Origin: Spongilla lacustris
Lineage: Eukaryota; Porifera; Demospongiae; Spongillida; Spongillidae
Assembly: GCA_949361645.1 (NCBI GenBank)
Contig: OX442436.1
Span: 124,001-188,000, forward strand
Length of the DNA: 64,000 bases
Reading direction: 5' to 3'
Below, piece after piece: positions 44,795-57,222 of this stretch (its first letter is position 1; each line of letters begins with the position of its first letter). A program made the position numbers and the translations under genes. Under the pieces are notes generated by a model. That model was given only the letters and a program-made list of their open reading frames with translations, searched no databases and was not told the DNA's origin.

Positions 44795-46446
44795 TATAGT
44801 ATCTCGAACATTATTATAATCTCCTGCCACATTCCAAGCATCAACAATGGCCACCTCACTAGTCTGTAATACACAACCAAGGACATCAGCAGATGGCTGT
44901 GAAGCAGTTATTAACAGTTAGTTATCAATCACTAGTTGTACCAGCACTTCACATTACCATAGCAGGACTTGGTGCAAATCCAACGCCCACCCATCCAGTA
45001 GCACTCCCCTCCAACACAAAGTCCAGATAGGTAGGGTCATTGTCATTGGTCCTGATGCCAAGGAAGTAGTCACATGTTGACTGGACACAGTTTGGAGGGT
45101 TGGTAGCAGTGAACCGATAGACTGCATTAGGTGGCTGGAGGGAGACATTGGTCATACCCCCCTGTGGGTCACCATGGATACAAGCACACATACAGGTCCA
45201 GATGGGCAGGGGGCATCCATGGGAGAGACATCATGAGCCTGTACCCCCTTCTGGGGGGGCACATAGGAAGCATCAGGACAGTAGGAGGTGTGGTTTGGGG
45301 GTACTTACATAGGTAAGGTCTGGGGATGAGAAGGCAGTGATCCTTACCCAATACTCCAGGGAACTGTGCATCACAGAGTATCTGAACAACAGAACCATTA
45401 GTGAGTGTGTGTGTGAGTGTGTGTGTGGGGGTGTGGCCAGTGTACATATGGGTGTGGCCAGTGTACATATGGGTGTGGCCAGTGTACATATGGGTGTGGC
45501 CAGTGTACATATGGGTGTGGCCAGTGTACATATGGGTGCATAGCTACAGGTACATTAACAAACATCAAATGTATGCTCACACAAAGTCCACTTCCCCAGA
45601 CCCTTCCAAGGTGGGAGGAGCCTGCCATATGAAGCTTTGGACTGACACAGGATCTTTGGTTTTGTGGGTCACTGTGCCCTGTGGAGAGGATGGGGAGGAG
45701 GAGGGGAGGAGGGAGGAGAGGAGAGCTCAGGTATCAGCCATTCTTCCCCAAAACATGATGTGGGCAGTACATGCTCATTCCCATGACAGAGTATGGTCTG
45801 GGCCTTGCTGGTGTCCAGAGGGATAAATGATCCAAGGATGAGGCCTTCGTTCCAACGATCCCTGGCCTGTATGATGAAGCCCTCATATGGATTGACCAGT
45901 CCAATAAGGTCCACTGGAGGTATGTGAATGATGAAAGAGGTAAGAGTATATGGCTTTGATTCAGTCAATGAATAAAACACTATCACGGCCCCAGACCCAG
46001 TTCACCGTTGCTGCGGATGCGTTATACGTTATACTTAAGCTAGTGCTTTGCCTATCTCCAGTCCCGCATTCCTCCCTGGACCCTCACCTCTCCCCGTAAG
46101 GTAAGGCTGCGAGATTCTGGCTGCACTTCCGCACTAAACCTTACACCGATTCTCACTCACGGCTGTATTGCTTTCCAGGAGTGTACTTGCCGTTCAGTTC
46201 TCTGATGAGAGTCGACTTGATGACGAAGCCTCCGTTACCCTTCCGAAATGTCAATGTTTTATCGTACGAGCCTGGCAATCTGCTCTGGCAGGCCGTCCAC
46301 CTTTCGGCGAGGACGGCGTGGCTAGTGTTAATTCCATGTGGCGGGAGCGGGTCGCAGCTACACGTTACCACCAGGTTCAGCATAAGGACAAGTAACATGC
46401 CCAACGCCATTAACGGTGACCCTCCGGAGCTACAGTACATTGTCAT
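42320..46446 (-). CDS. FRRS1: Gene A: FRRS1-like ferric-chelate reductase (Reeler-DOMON-cytochrome b561)
   Basis: Seventeen exons: 46446-46161, 45913-45771, 45678-45581, 45381-45309, 45250-45194, 45134-44958, 44896-44792, 44101-44052, 43994-43900, 43844-43606, 43505-43388, 43323-43268, 43128-43088, 43036-42975, 42903-42760, 42694-42546, 42424-42320; about 665 aa. Signal peptide ([15 protein letters not shown]). Reeler: [77 protein letters not shown]. The b561 core has several transmembrane helices with four heme-ligand histidine contexts: RVHGVVM, LHRGMM, IIHFTFG, LVHGAM. The family reduces ferric iron across endomembranes using ascorbate. Oddity: after 44792 the expected donor G is missing (cag|tgtgtg), so this splice is non-canonical or shifted. 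Confidence 0.88.
44106..44628 (-). repeat. Perfect pentanucleotide (GGGGA)n, about 105 copies
   Basis: About 523 bp of uninterrupted GGGGA on the plus strand, TCCCC on the gene strand. It ends at the 3' splice site of the exon starting 44101. False ORFs on both strands arise from it. Confidence 0.98.
44728..44791 (-). repeat. (CA)n / (GT)n microsatellite touching an exon end
   Basis: About 30 dinucleotide units. On the gene strand it starts directly at the end of the gene A exon that ends ATACAG. Confidence 0.95.
45428..45540 (-). repeat. 21-bp minisatellite, gene A intron
   Basis: Five copies of gtgtggccagtgtacatatg. Genes B (50860) and D (57130) have a single copy at the matching place, so the array grew after gene duplication. 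Confidence 0.93.
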
Positions 46447-46906
46447 GAGACAAGTCCAATTATATTCATAGTTACAATTTATTAGGCCCACTCACCCGGC
46501 ACCCAATACAATTCCTTTAAGTGGTGACCACACGTATATGTTGTTAAATCGATGATAAGCTTACAGCTAAAAGGGAACTTGCGGGGCTTGAGGGCTCTCA
46601 ATAGAACAAGTACATTGTACATGTATAGCTTCCTTTGAAACTTGCAAAAAAAGGAGGTCTGTCTGTACATTGTACATAAAGGTTAGCTCTTCGGTTTTCA
46701 CTGGGAACATCAAGGCACTTACATAATACTAGAAACCTGAGGACCAGCGACCAACCATTGCAATCCAGACCACACCCACCATTGGCATGACTCATGCATC
46801 ACATAGAACCACTCCATTGCATCTATACAAACCAGGTCTCTGCTATGGAAATATCACAACACAATAGTTCACAGCAACATCACTATGGTAACACACAGCC
46901 AAGTGT
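46447..46906. other. Intergenic between genes A and B
   Basis: Spacer upstream of gene A and downstream of gene B. AT-rich with short direct words such as tgtacattgtaca. No exon identified. Confidence 0.45.
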
Positions 46907-49900
46907 CTACTCATATGTGAGACTTGAAATGTTGGTTGGAGACATCATCTTGGTGCTGATGGGAGGGATCATGAGGGGGGTGTGGTAGGTGAGGACAGGG
47001 GATGATCCAACTGGAGGAGGAACAAGGTGATGTCATTACTTGTTCTTTATTGGTAGTCCCATGATTGTCAGGATTAGAAGCAAAATAAGTAGAGAGAGTA
47101 CATGTGTGCATTGTCATTGCAAATTTTTTTAATTTGGTTATAAAATGCAGCCCATGGTGTCCTGTACATGCAGCCCCATGGTGTCCTGTACATGCAGCCA
47201 TGGTGTCCTGTACATGCAGCCCATGGTGCCCTGTACATGCAGCCCCATGGTGTCCTGTACATGCAGCCCCATGGTGTCCTGTACATGCAGCCATGGTGTC
47301 CTGTACATGCAGCCCATGGTGCCCTGTACATGCAGCCCCATGGTGTCCTGTACATGCAGCCCCATGGTGTCCTGTACATGCAGCCCCATGGTGCCCTGTA
47401 CATGGTGTCCTGTACATGCAGCCCATGGTGCCCTGTACATGCAGCCCCATGGTGTCCTGTACATGCAGCCCATGGTGCCCTGTACATGCAGCCCCATGGT
47501 GCCCTGTACATGCAGCCCCATGGTGTCCTGTACATGCAGCCCCATGGTGTCCTGTACATGCAGCCATGGTGTCCTGTACATGCAGCCCATGGTGCCCTGT
47601 ACATGCAGCCCCATGGTGTCCTGTACATGCAGCCCATGGTGTCCTGTACATGCAGCCCCATGGTGCCCTGTACATGGTGTCCTGTACATGCAGCCCATGG
47701 TGTCCTGTACATGCAGCCCCATGGTGTCCTGTACATGCAGCCCATGGTGTCCTGTACATGCAGCCCCATGGTGCCCTGTACATGCAGCCCATGGTGTCCT
47801 GTACATGCAGCCCCATGGTGTCCTGTACATGCAGCCATGGTGTCCTGTACATGGTGTCCTGTACATGCAGCCCCATGGTGCCCTGTACATGCAGCCCCAT
47901 GGTGTCCTGTACATGCAGTCCATGGTGCCCTGTACATGCAGCCCATGGTGTCCTGTACATGCAGCCCCATGGTGTCCTGTACATGCAGCCCCATGGTGTC
48001 CTGTACATGCAGCCCATGGTGTCCTGTACATGCAGCCATGGTGTCCTGTACATGCAGCCCATGGTGCCCTGTACATGCAGCCCCATGGTGTCCTGTACAT
48101 GCAGCCCCATGGTGTCCTGTACATGCAGCCATGGTGTCCTGTACATGCAGCCCATGGTGCCCTGTACATGCAGCCCCATGGTGTCCTGTACATGCAGCCC
48201 CATGGTGTCCTGTACATGCAGCCCCATGGTGCCCTGTACATGGTGTCCTGTACATGCAGCCCATGGTGCCCTGTACATGCAGCCCCATGGTGTCCTGTAC
48301 ATGCAGCCCATGGTGCCCTGTACATGCAGCCCCATGGTGCCCTGTACATGCAGCCCCATGGTGTCCTGTACATGCAGCCCCATGGTGTCCTGTACATGCA
48401 GCCATGGTGTCCTGTACATGCAGCCCATGGTGCCCTGTACATGCAGCCCCATGGTGTCCTGTACATGCAGCCCATGGTGTCCTGTACATGCAGCCCCATG
48501 GTGCCCTGTACATGGTGTCCTGTACATGCAGCCCATGGTGTCCTGTACATGCAGCCCCATGGTGTCCTGTACATGCAGCCCATGGTGTCCTGTACATGCA
48601 GCCCCATGGTGCCCTGCACATGCAGCCCATGGTGTCCTGTACATGCAGCCCCATGGTGTCCTGTACATGCAGCCATGGTGTCCTGTACATGGTGTCCTGT
48701 ACATGCAGCCCCATGGTGCCCTGTACATGCAGCCCCATGGTGTCCTGTACATGCAGTCCATGGTGCCCTGTACATGCAGCCCATGGTGTCCTGTACATGC
48801 AGCCCCATGGTGTCCTGTACATGCAGCCCCATGGTGTCCTGTACATGCAGCCCATGGTGTCCTGTACATGCAGCCCATGGTGTCCTGTACATGCAGCCCA
48901 TGGTGTCCTGTACATGCAGCCCATGGTGTCCTGTACATGCAGCCCCATGGTGCCCTGTACATGCAGCCATGGTGTCCTGTACATGCAGCCCCATGGTGTC
49001 CTGTACATGCAGCCCATGGTGTCCTGTACATGCAGGTGTCCTGTACATGGTGTCCTGTACATGCAGCCCCATGGTGTCCTGTACATGCAGCCCATGGTGT
49101 CCTGTACATGCAGCCCATGGTGTCCTGTACATGCAGCCATGGTGTCCTGTACATGCAGCCCCATGGTGTCCTGTACATGCAGCCCATGGTGTCCTGTACA
49201 TGCAGCGCATGGTGTCCTGTACATGCAGCCATGGTGTCCTGTACATGCAGGTGTTCCACAAAACTGAGCAACTGGTATAAATGGCTATTAAGTTAATTAA
49301 TTACAATTATGATTGTCATATCAATTAACATGGCTGGCTATAACTATCCCCATCTGCCTACACTTTGGAATGGAAAGATTAATTAACTTCAATGTGAAAA
49401 CTTTTTATGTTTTGTTTACTCACAGAATGGTATGTCCCCTCTCCCATATAGAAAGTAGTACTCATCATTCATGGGCACATCCTGGGCTGTGTCATTTGTG
49501 ATGATCTGACGACTGAAACTGAAATGAATGTGCATGCAGTGATGGTGGGGGTGGTGAGGGGGCGGTTCTACTTACACACACTGGATCCTCCCATTGCTGT
49601 AGCTAGCACTGTGGGGGCACACATTCTGAAGGAAGGGGGAGGAGGAGGAGGGAAGGGGAGGGAAGGGAGGAAACCAGAGAAGAGGAACACAAAAAAAAAA
49701 ATTGTTACAGCATTACCTAGCATATAGCCATGGAACAAGACTTCCCTTACAAGCTCAGAATAAATAGCATGTTCCCACCCTTAGGTCAAGCTGAACTATT
49801 TGGTGCACCAACATGCCTACCTGTTGCTTCCTGGAAGTCACTTGTTACAAAAAAGTATAGGACTGGGCACCACCTGCAAACCTATGGCTCAATGGCAGCC

Positions 49901-51584
49901 CATGCAAGGTTAGATCCACAACACCACTGAGAGTAGTGTTGCCCTAATTTTTCATTAACCACACCCATGTCACATGACCTGTAACCACACCCATGTCACC
50001 ACACCCTTGTCACATGACCTGTAACCACACCCATGTCACATGACCTGTAACCACACCCATGTCACATGACCTGTAACCACACCCATGTCACACGACCTGT
50101 AACCACACCCATGTCACATGACCTGTAATATTTGTTTTCCTTTCAGCACTGTCACAATATCTATCCATACATATTCTGCCATCACTTTAATTTATACCAA
50201 TAACTAACCATATTTTATAACTAACCTGGATGTCATCTCGAACATCGTCATGACCGCCAGCAATATTCCAATCATCAACAATGGACACTTCTGTTGAAGT
50301 CAAATGGACAATGCAGCCCAGAACATCAGCTGCCTCCTGTACAGGGGCTCATTACTGCCCACATAACAACACTTGCCATACCATACCATGGTGCCTGTCT
50401 TAGTGAACCCAATGCCCACCCATCCATGAGTGTTCCCCTCCAACACAAAGTCCAGATAGGTAGGGTCATTGTCATTGGTCCTGATGCCAAGGAAGTAGTC
50501 ACAGTTCGCAGTACAGTTTGAAGGAATCGTAACAGTGAACCGATAGACTGCACTTGGTGGCTGCAGGGAGACATTGGTCATACCCCACTGTGGGTCACCA
50601 TGGATACAAGCACACATACAGGTCCAGATGGGCAGGGGGCATCCATGGGAGAGACATCATGAGCCTGTACCCCCTTCTGGGGGGGCACATAGGAAGCATC
50701 AGGACAGTAGGAGGTGTGGTTTGGGGGTACTTACATAGGTAAGGTCTGGGGATGAGGAGGCATTGATCCTTACCCAATATTCCAGGGAACTGTGCATCAC
50801 AGAGTATCTGAACAACAGAACCATTAGTGAGTGTGTGTGTGTGAGTGTGTGTGTGTGGGTGTGGCCAGTGTACATATGGGTGCATAGCTACAGGTACATT
50901 AACAAACATCAAATGTATGCTCACACAAAGTCCACTTCCCCAGACCCTTCCAAGGTGGGAGGAGCCTGCCATATGAAGCTTTGGACTGACACAGGATCTT
51001 TGGTTTTGTGGGTCACTGTGCCCTGTGGAGAGGATGGGGAGGAGGAGGGGAGGAGGGAAGGGGAGGAGGGAAGGGGAGGAGAGCTCATGTATCAGCCATT
51101 CTTCCCCAAAACATGATGTGGGCAGTACATGCTCATTCCCATGACAGAGTATGGTCTGGGCCTTGCTGGTGTCCAGAGGGATAAATGATCCAAGGATGAG
51201 GCCTTCGTTCCAACGGTCCCTGGCCTGGATGATGAAGCCCTCATATGGATTGACCAGTCCAATAAGGTCCACTGCGCGGCCAAAAAGGAAGATCACATTG
51301 AAAAACACATATGCAGTATAGCAGGGCAGCATGCAGGCCTTCTTACACGTGTACTGATGCCCGACGGTGTACTTTCCATTAAACTGGTCAACGAGGGCTG
51401 AGCGAATGATGTATCCACCATTTCCTTCCCTCGGTGCTACCACGCGACTGTGCGAGCCGGGCCACAGGTACTCGCAAACCAGTTTATCCTGAACAGTTCC
51501 AGTTCCGTCCCAGTTCTTTCTGTCAGCGACACAGGAATGCGCGACGCACAGAACGGCAACTAGTGCAGTCACTACGAAAGCCAT
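46907..51584 (-). CDS. Gene B: secreted Reeler-DOMON protein without b561 domain
   Basis: Exons: 51584-51347, 51271-51129, 51022-50925, 50817-50745, 50676-50620, 50560-50387, 50336-50226, 49625-49576, 49518-49424, 47010-46907; phases agree, about 380 aa. Signal peptide MAFVVTALVAVLCVAHSCVA. The Reeler exons are almost identical to those of genes A and [48 protein letters not shown]-like [23 protein letters not shown]-like FLYGRG. The last exon reads SSPVLTYHTPLMIPPIS, equivalent to the pre-b561 linker of gene A, then stops after SSLTYE. Without transmembrane helices it should be soluble. The last intron (2.4 kb) is filled by the 23-bp array. A missed downstream b561 part is possible, but gene A begins 460 bp away. 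Confidence 0.75.
47145..49255 (-). repeat. 2.1-kb 23-bp minisatellite in last intron of gene B, with higher-order structure
   Basis: About 90 copies of ccatggtgtcctgtacatgc plus agc/agcc variants (tgtcc or tgccc; one or two C before catgg). The pattern of variants repeats with a period of about 840 bp: for example the rare cagtccatgg at 47916 and again at about 48755. All six frames are open, giving 700-codon false ORFs. Confidence 0.97.
49955..50128 (-). repeat. 25-bp minisatellite, gene B intron
   Basis: Seven copies of a unit containing aaccacacccatgtcacatg plus acctgt, with one shortened copy. Confidence 0.92.
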
Positions 51585-52322
51585 TAGGCTTCTGTTAGCA
51601 GAGAAGGAGTATCTCCACGTAGTAAATAGAGCGTTGTGCAAATATGGATGTGCCTTTATGTATGCTATGAATAAGGAAATAGACTAGCTTGTAGTGTACA
51701 AAATTATGCACAGGCAGGCACATTTTGTATCACACTGCAGTGTTAAATATGGCATAAAAGGTGGAAGCACTATTGCATATTGGGTCAATTTTAATGTTAT
51801 GGACAATGGTAACTAGTTGAAATCGCCATTTTCTCTGGTAGACTTGCTGGATAATGTGTTTAGAGCTTCATTTTCATAGCGTTGGGCTTAGAAAGACAGC
51901 AAAAACTGTACGAGCGCATTCTACCATGAAGAGAGAGCACCCGGAGCTGGCTGTGGGAAGTTAAAGGAAAGTGGAGATTGCTATGGAAAATTTCATTGCA
52001 CATGCGCATGCGCGAGCTGTAAAGCAAATTAAATTCTTTTTTCTTTTTTTTTTTCTAACATACAGTCAACTCCAAATTTTCGACAGTAATCAAAGGTTGC
52101 GTCCTCGAAAATTAGGATCTGAATGCTGCAGTTACTGCAGTTTTATTCTGGCCAGTTGCCCGGTACGGAGAGATGTCCTGACTTCACTATATGGTCATCA
52201 AAACTTGCGACAATGGATTTCTACGGCTTCATTCGGACATGTAATGGTACATGTATCCAGGAATCCGGAAGGGAAACTCAAAAATAAAAATAAAATAACC
52301 GCCACTCTTCTCAGCCAAAACA
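51585..52322. promoter_or_regulatory. Divergent spacer between genes B and C
   Basis: These 738 bp between divergent starts must contain both promoters. Notable are cacatgcgcatgcgcgagct near 51998 (NRF1-like gcgcatgcgc palindrome) and a T-rich run at 52030-52054. The factor assignment is a sequence-pattern guess. Confidence 0.4.
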
Positions 52323-54513
52323 ATGAATGGCTTTATGTTGGTCACGATCGTCTCAGTTTGGTGGAGTGGAACGTATTCAGAATGTCCTCGCCAACCCGTG
52401 AGTAGTCTGTATACATGTCGTATTACTTCCCCTGATCTCCCGCCACCGGCCCCGCGTATGTCTTCATCAGCTATCTAGCACATACCGACTGATAAGTACT
52501 CTTCCCGCAAACTGTGATCCCTCAAACTGCGACTACTATTTGGGGATAAGGACCAACGATGAAGACCCCCAGTTCCTTGACTTCATGATGGTGGGGAAGG
52601 CACAGGGCTGGATAGCTGTTGGCTTCTCGTCGAAGCCTGACATGGTATAAATGGCTACAAAGTACAACGTTCGCATTACTGCATGCATGTCCCTCTACTC
52701 TAGGACGATGCGGACGTATTGGCCTGCGCCGTGGACCCATCCACAATGCGCACAGTGGCGGTTCTTGATGCCTACAATATTCCCGATGGGCACGAAAACG
52801 TCAGGGATACCGTACAGGTGCGCTTAAGTGATATACATGTAGAGTCTTATATTTACGTGGTGTTTATGTGGTATCTTTTTAAAATTTTATCTGAAAGGAT
52901 GTATGCCCCCATATGACCAGCTTCACTGATGGAAGAATTACCTGCATGTAATGGTGACAAATTGTTATTGAAAAATGCTATAATTTAAATAGTGATTTCA
53001 GTTTCAGTCGGGCCATCAACACAGGAGATCCACAGGACAAGGACCTCAATGGAGACTACTATGAACAGTTTGCAGCTGTGGATAACTCTGCTGGTACTAG
53101 TTATAAACCATGACAGGAATTTAATAACCTCTTCTGCCTGCATGCTTTGGTGCCCAGCCATTGTTGCAGGGAACGTCACCTTAACATACCATGGGAGTCA
53201 AACCCCTTTAATTAGCAAGTCCACAGTGAACCCCGCCTCCACCAATGCAAGCGTCCCCTCCTCCTCCTCCTCCCTACGTGTGACTCTGACAAGGGTGCAC
53301 GGTGTCCTCATGGTGGTGGCCTGGCCTGTGCTAGCTGTCATTGGCATCTTCTTTGCGGCTTGGATGAAGCCAGTCCTGCCCAATGGGAGGTGGTTTCAGG
53401 TGAGACAGATGTACAGTGATATTCTACACCATTCTCCTTTGTCTTTCAATCACACCTCCCTTCTCTGATGCAGGTGCACAGAGCTGCCATGTTGCTTTCT
53501 CTGTTCACAGCTGGGGTGGGCTTTTTGGTAATATTTGTAGCCAATAAAGATTACATCATTCCTGGACTCATCCCATTGAAGAAGGTAATACTACTGCCTC
53601 CAATAGCAAGCTTCTCTGCTGTACTAAGACTGCCAAATAATGTGTTTCACTGCTAAATAAGACATATAAGGTAGTGGATGACTATATAAGGTAGTAGTAG
53701 ATGACCATATAAGGTAGTGGATGATCATATGAGGTAGTGGATGACCATATAAGGTGTTGGGGTACATGTATATGCATACATGTATCTCTAGAAAAGTGGG
53801 AAGCCATGCTAGCAGTTTGCACACAGCACTTCCTACTCATGTTCACCAACCACCTCTGGAATTGAATAATATGTCAATGTAGCTTGCTAAAAGTTGATCT
53901 AATTATGAGGGTGGTACAGAACATTAACATGTACTTCATTTTCACATGTAGCCTCTAAATATTGCCCACTTTGTGATGGGAATCACTGTGATGTTCTTCC
54001 ATGTTGCCAATGTGAGCAAATCACTTAGTATAATAGAATATACTGATATACTATTGGCTTTTTATTTTCAGCCTATTGTAGCCATATTTAGGTGTAAGCC
54101 AACAGCAGAAAGGTACTTGAGCGTGTGTGTGCGTGTGTGTATGTGTGTGTGTGCGTGTGTGTGTGTGCGTGTGTGTATGTGTGTGTATGTGTGTGTGTGT
54201 ATGTGTGTATGTGTGTGTATGTGTGTGTAAATGTATGTTTTGTGTGTTGTTTTCCACATGTGGACATGTACATGTGTGTGCCTCCATTCTACAGGCGATG
54301 GATCTTCAATGCACTTCATGGCACTGCTATTGGATTTGGAGTTGGAGTACTAGCTTGTATGTTTATATATGTGTGTATGCATGTATGTGTTATGTGTGTA
54401 TGAGCTGTGTGCTGTGAGTGTCACAATCATGTACAAACATCTCATTTCTCTCACATATACCTTCCTCTCCCTCTCTCTCCTTTTCTCATACCCTCCCTTC
54501 ATCACTATGCTTC

Positions 54514-54545
<32 letters not shown>

Positions 54546-55453
54546 CTAACTGTGGACTTGGGGTAGCTCTGTTTGAAGAGATATTTGCCCACATTCCTGG
54601 TCACCACACCATCCTGTGGCTCTACGTAGGCTTCACATCATTCCTGCTTGTTCTTGTAGCTACTGTGCTGGTCCTCAGAGTCAAGGAAGAAGGTGCCCCA
54701 CCCCCACCCTTATATGGTCAACATGGTGATGTGTGTACCCTCATTATAGACAAGGTGTTGTCAATATCTCTGAGACCTTTGAGGCCCATTGTGTGGAAGT
54801 ATTTCGCCAAAGATGCTACAGCTGAAATGGTGACCCCTCTCATGGAGAAGGACTTGTCAGCTGCTCCATCCATGGTAGTGTGTGTGTGTGTATATTTGTG
54901 TGTATGTGTGTGTGTGCATGTGTGTGTATATTTGTGTGCATGTGTGTGTGCATGTGTGTGTGTGTGCATGTGCTTGCATGCATGCATGTGTTGTGTTTGC
55001 GTGTGTGCTTGCATGCATGCATGTGTTGTGTGTGCGTGTGCTTGCATGCATGCATGTCTTGTGTGTGTGCATGTGCTTGCTTGCATGCATGTGTTGTGTG
55101 TGCGTGTGTGCTTGCATGCATGCATGTGTTGTGTGTGCGTGTGCTTGCATGCATGCATGTCTTGTGTGTGTGCATGTGCTTGCTTGCATGCATGTGTTGT
55201 GTGTGCGTGTGTGCTTGCATGCATGCATGTGTTGTGTGTGCGTGTGCTTGCATGCATGCATGTGTTGTGTGTGTGCATGTGCTTGCATGCATGTGCGTGT
55301 GTACTAATAATAACATTTTGTTTCACTGGTTCATGTTATGTGTCCACACTCACACAGACAAAGGTTCTCCTTCGATGTGCTGTCTTGACTGCACTCCTAG
55401 TTGTGATGGTGCCCATGATGGTCACCATGGTTACACTACTAGTCATCAACTAA
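52323..55453 (+). CDS. Gene C: DOMON-cytochrome b561 protein (FRRS1-like, no Reeler)
   Basis: Twelve exons: 52323-52397, 52471-52644, 52704-52817, 52898-52947, 53002-53093, 53170-53399, 53474-53584, 53952-54011, 54072-54112, 54295-54356, 54543-54874, 55358-55453; all phases agree, 478 aa. Signal peptide MNGFMLVTIVSVWWSG. The second exon goes straight into DOMON: YYLGIRTNDEDPQFLDFMMV, WIAVGFSS, DVLACAV, DVCPHMTSFTDGRITC, FSRAINTGD. The b561 part has the four histidine contexts LTRVHGVLM, VHRAAM, NIAHFVMG and NALHGTA, then ends in a final helix TALLVVMVPMMVTMV. It is more diverged from A, B and D than they are from each other, so it is an older paralogue. Likely transmembrane electron transfer with ascorbate or ferric iron. 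Confidence 0.9.
54118..54238 (+). repeat. (GT)n-type repeat, gene C intron
   Basis: Mixed GTGTGCGT/GTGTAT repeat following the exon ending at 54112. Confidence 0.9.
54878..55310 (+). repeat. GT-rich array with tgcatgcatg core, gene C intron
   Basis: Higher units contain gtgtgcgtgtgcttgcatgc plus atgcatgt, repeated about ten times and flanked by simple GT repeats. It lies in the last intron of gene C. Confidence 0.93.
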
Positions 55454-56262
55454 CCACTCAGGCATATCATATCAGTGTGATGCATCACCTCATCAGCCCT
55501 ATACGGCTTTGTTATAAAAAGAAGTGCACAGTCATTGCCACACATGGTCCTGTTAACCAGGGGATTGGGGGGCAGGTCCAGTTAACCAGGGGATTGGGGG
55601 CAGGTCCAGTTAACCAGGGGGATTGGGGGCAGGTCTAATTATAAGCCAGGGGGATTAGGGACAGGGCAGCAATGAAGCTTATGTCAAATTCATTTTGTGT
55701 GCTGCACTAACTCGTGTGCCTTGCTGGCCCTATATATCTTTTCTTTTTAGTGGTCCAGTTAAAACCTTACATGTAGAACTACACCTCATAGCCCTGAAGT
55801 GAAATTGCAAAAAATAAGCAGTTATGCCTGGTCACCCCTCCCCCTACTCCTAGGCCTGGGCACCCCTACTCCTACGCCTGGTCTTCCCCCTTGGCTTTCA
55901 TCCCATCAGGGGTGTGTGGGAGGCTATCTATAACAAATGAGTCTCAGCCCCAGACCTGTTTGCAGCAGTGTGATCTGTTGTTGCACATAGTCTGGGGACG
56001 AGACTATGATGACATTGTATTAATGAAATGAATTGTCTTGATAAACAGTATATCTGGTTAAGTTATTATGTCTTATAATGAAAGTGAAAGGACAGTAAAA
56101 ATACGAGATACCAGGGGATGGTCCCATATGGCTTTGTGTCAACTAAGACTAGACTACATGTAAGGTCACCTCCATGTGAGCAGAGATAATATCTATGTAT
56201 TATCTCGGCTACATGTATGAGGCATGTGACACCAGCAAGCATATACATTGGCCACGTGGTGA
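55454..56262. other. Intergenic between genes C and D, with a short tandem repeat
   Basis: Holds a three-to-four-copy repeat at about 55550-55665 (ggtccagttaaccaggggat) and AT-rich sequence. No extra exon identified. The promoter of gene D must lie towards 56200. Confidence 0.5.
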
Positions 56263-57157
56263 ATGAGTACTGGAACGCTCATGGCGTGTTCAGTGACTAC
56301 ACTGGTCGCTGTTCTGTGGTTCGCTTCAGCGCGTGCTTCCCTTCACGACAGTCAGGGCTGGAGTGTATCCAAGCACACATACGGACCTGCCAGAGATGTT
56401 CAGGCTAAACTGGTTTGCGAGTACCTGTGGCCCGGCTCGTACAGTCGCGTGGTAGCACCGAGGGAAGGAAATGGCGGCTACATCATTCGCTCAGCCCTCG
56501 TTGACCAGTTGAATGGAAAGTACACCGTCGGGCATCAGTACACGTGTAGGTGTGGTTGTAGTCTGTCAAGTTCATTCTTCCTCTTACCATTGGGCTCTTT
56601 AACCGTGACGTTGGACACGTATAATACATTACGTATACTAGTACAATGGCAATTTATAATTGCAATCGGGTGTATGGTTAAATAATGGAATAGCCCGTTC
56701 TATTATTTCTTCTAATACAACCCCTTGTAATCTTCATCCCCTTCCAGTGGACCTTATTGGACTGGTCAATCCATATGAGGGCTTCATCATCCAGGCCAGG
56801 GACCGTTGGAACGAAGGCCTCATCCTTGGATCATTTATCCCTCTGGACACCAGCAAGGCCCAGACCATACTCTGTCATGGGAATGAGCATGTACTGCCCA
56901 CATCATGTTTTGGGGAAGAATGGCTGATACATGAGCTCTCCTCCCCTTCCCTCCTCCCCTTCCCTCCTCCCCTCCTCCTCCCCATCCTCTCCACAGGGCA
57001 CAGTGACCCACAAAACCAAAGATCCTGTGTCAGTCCAAAGCTTCATATGGCAGGCTCCTCCCACCTTGGAAGGGTCTGGGGAAGTGGACTTTGTGTGAGC
57101 ATACATTTGATGTTTGTTAATGTACCTGTAGCTATGCACCCATATGTACACTGGCCA

Positions 57158-57222
<65 letters not shown>

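Noticed and set aside
43823..44886. GEGRGGE / PSPPLPS repeat proteins
   Set aside because: They are translations of the (GGGGA)n intron of gene A.
46911..49296. Open frames of about 700 codons on both strands (CMYRTPW.., SCTCSPMV.. repeats)
   Set aside because: They are translations of the 23-bp minisatellite in all frames; the array lies between two exons of gene B with proper splice sites.
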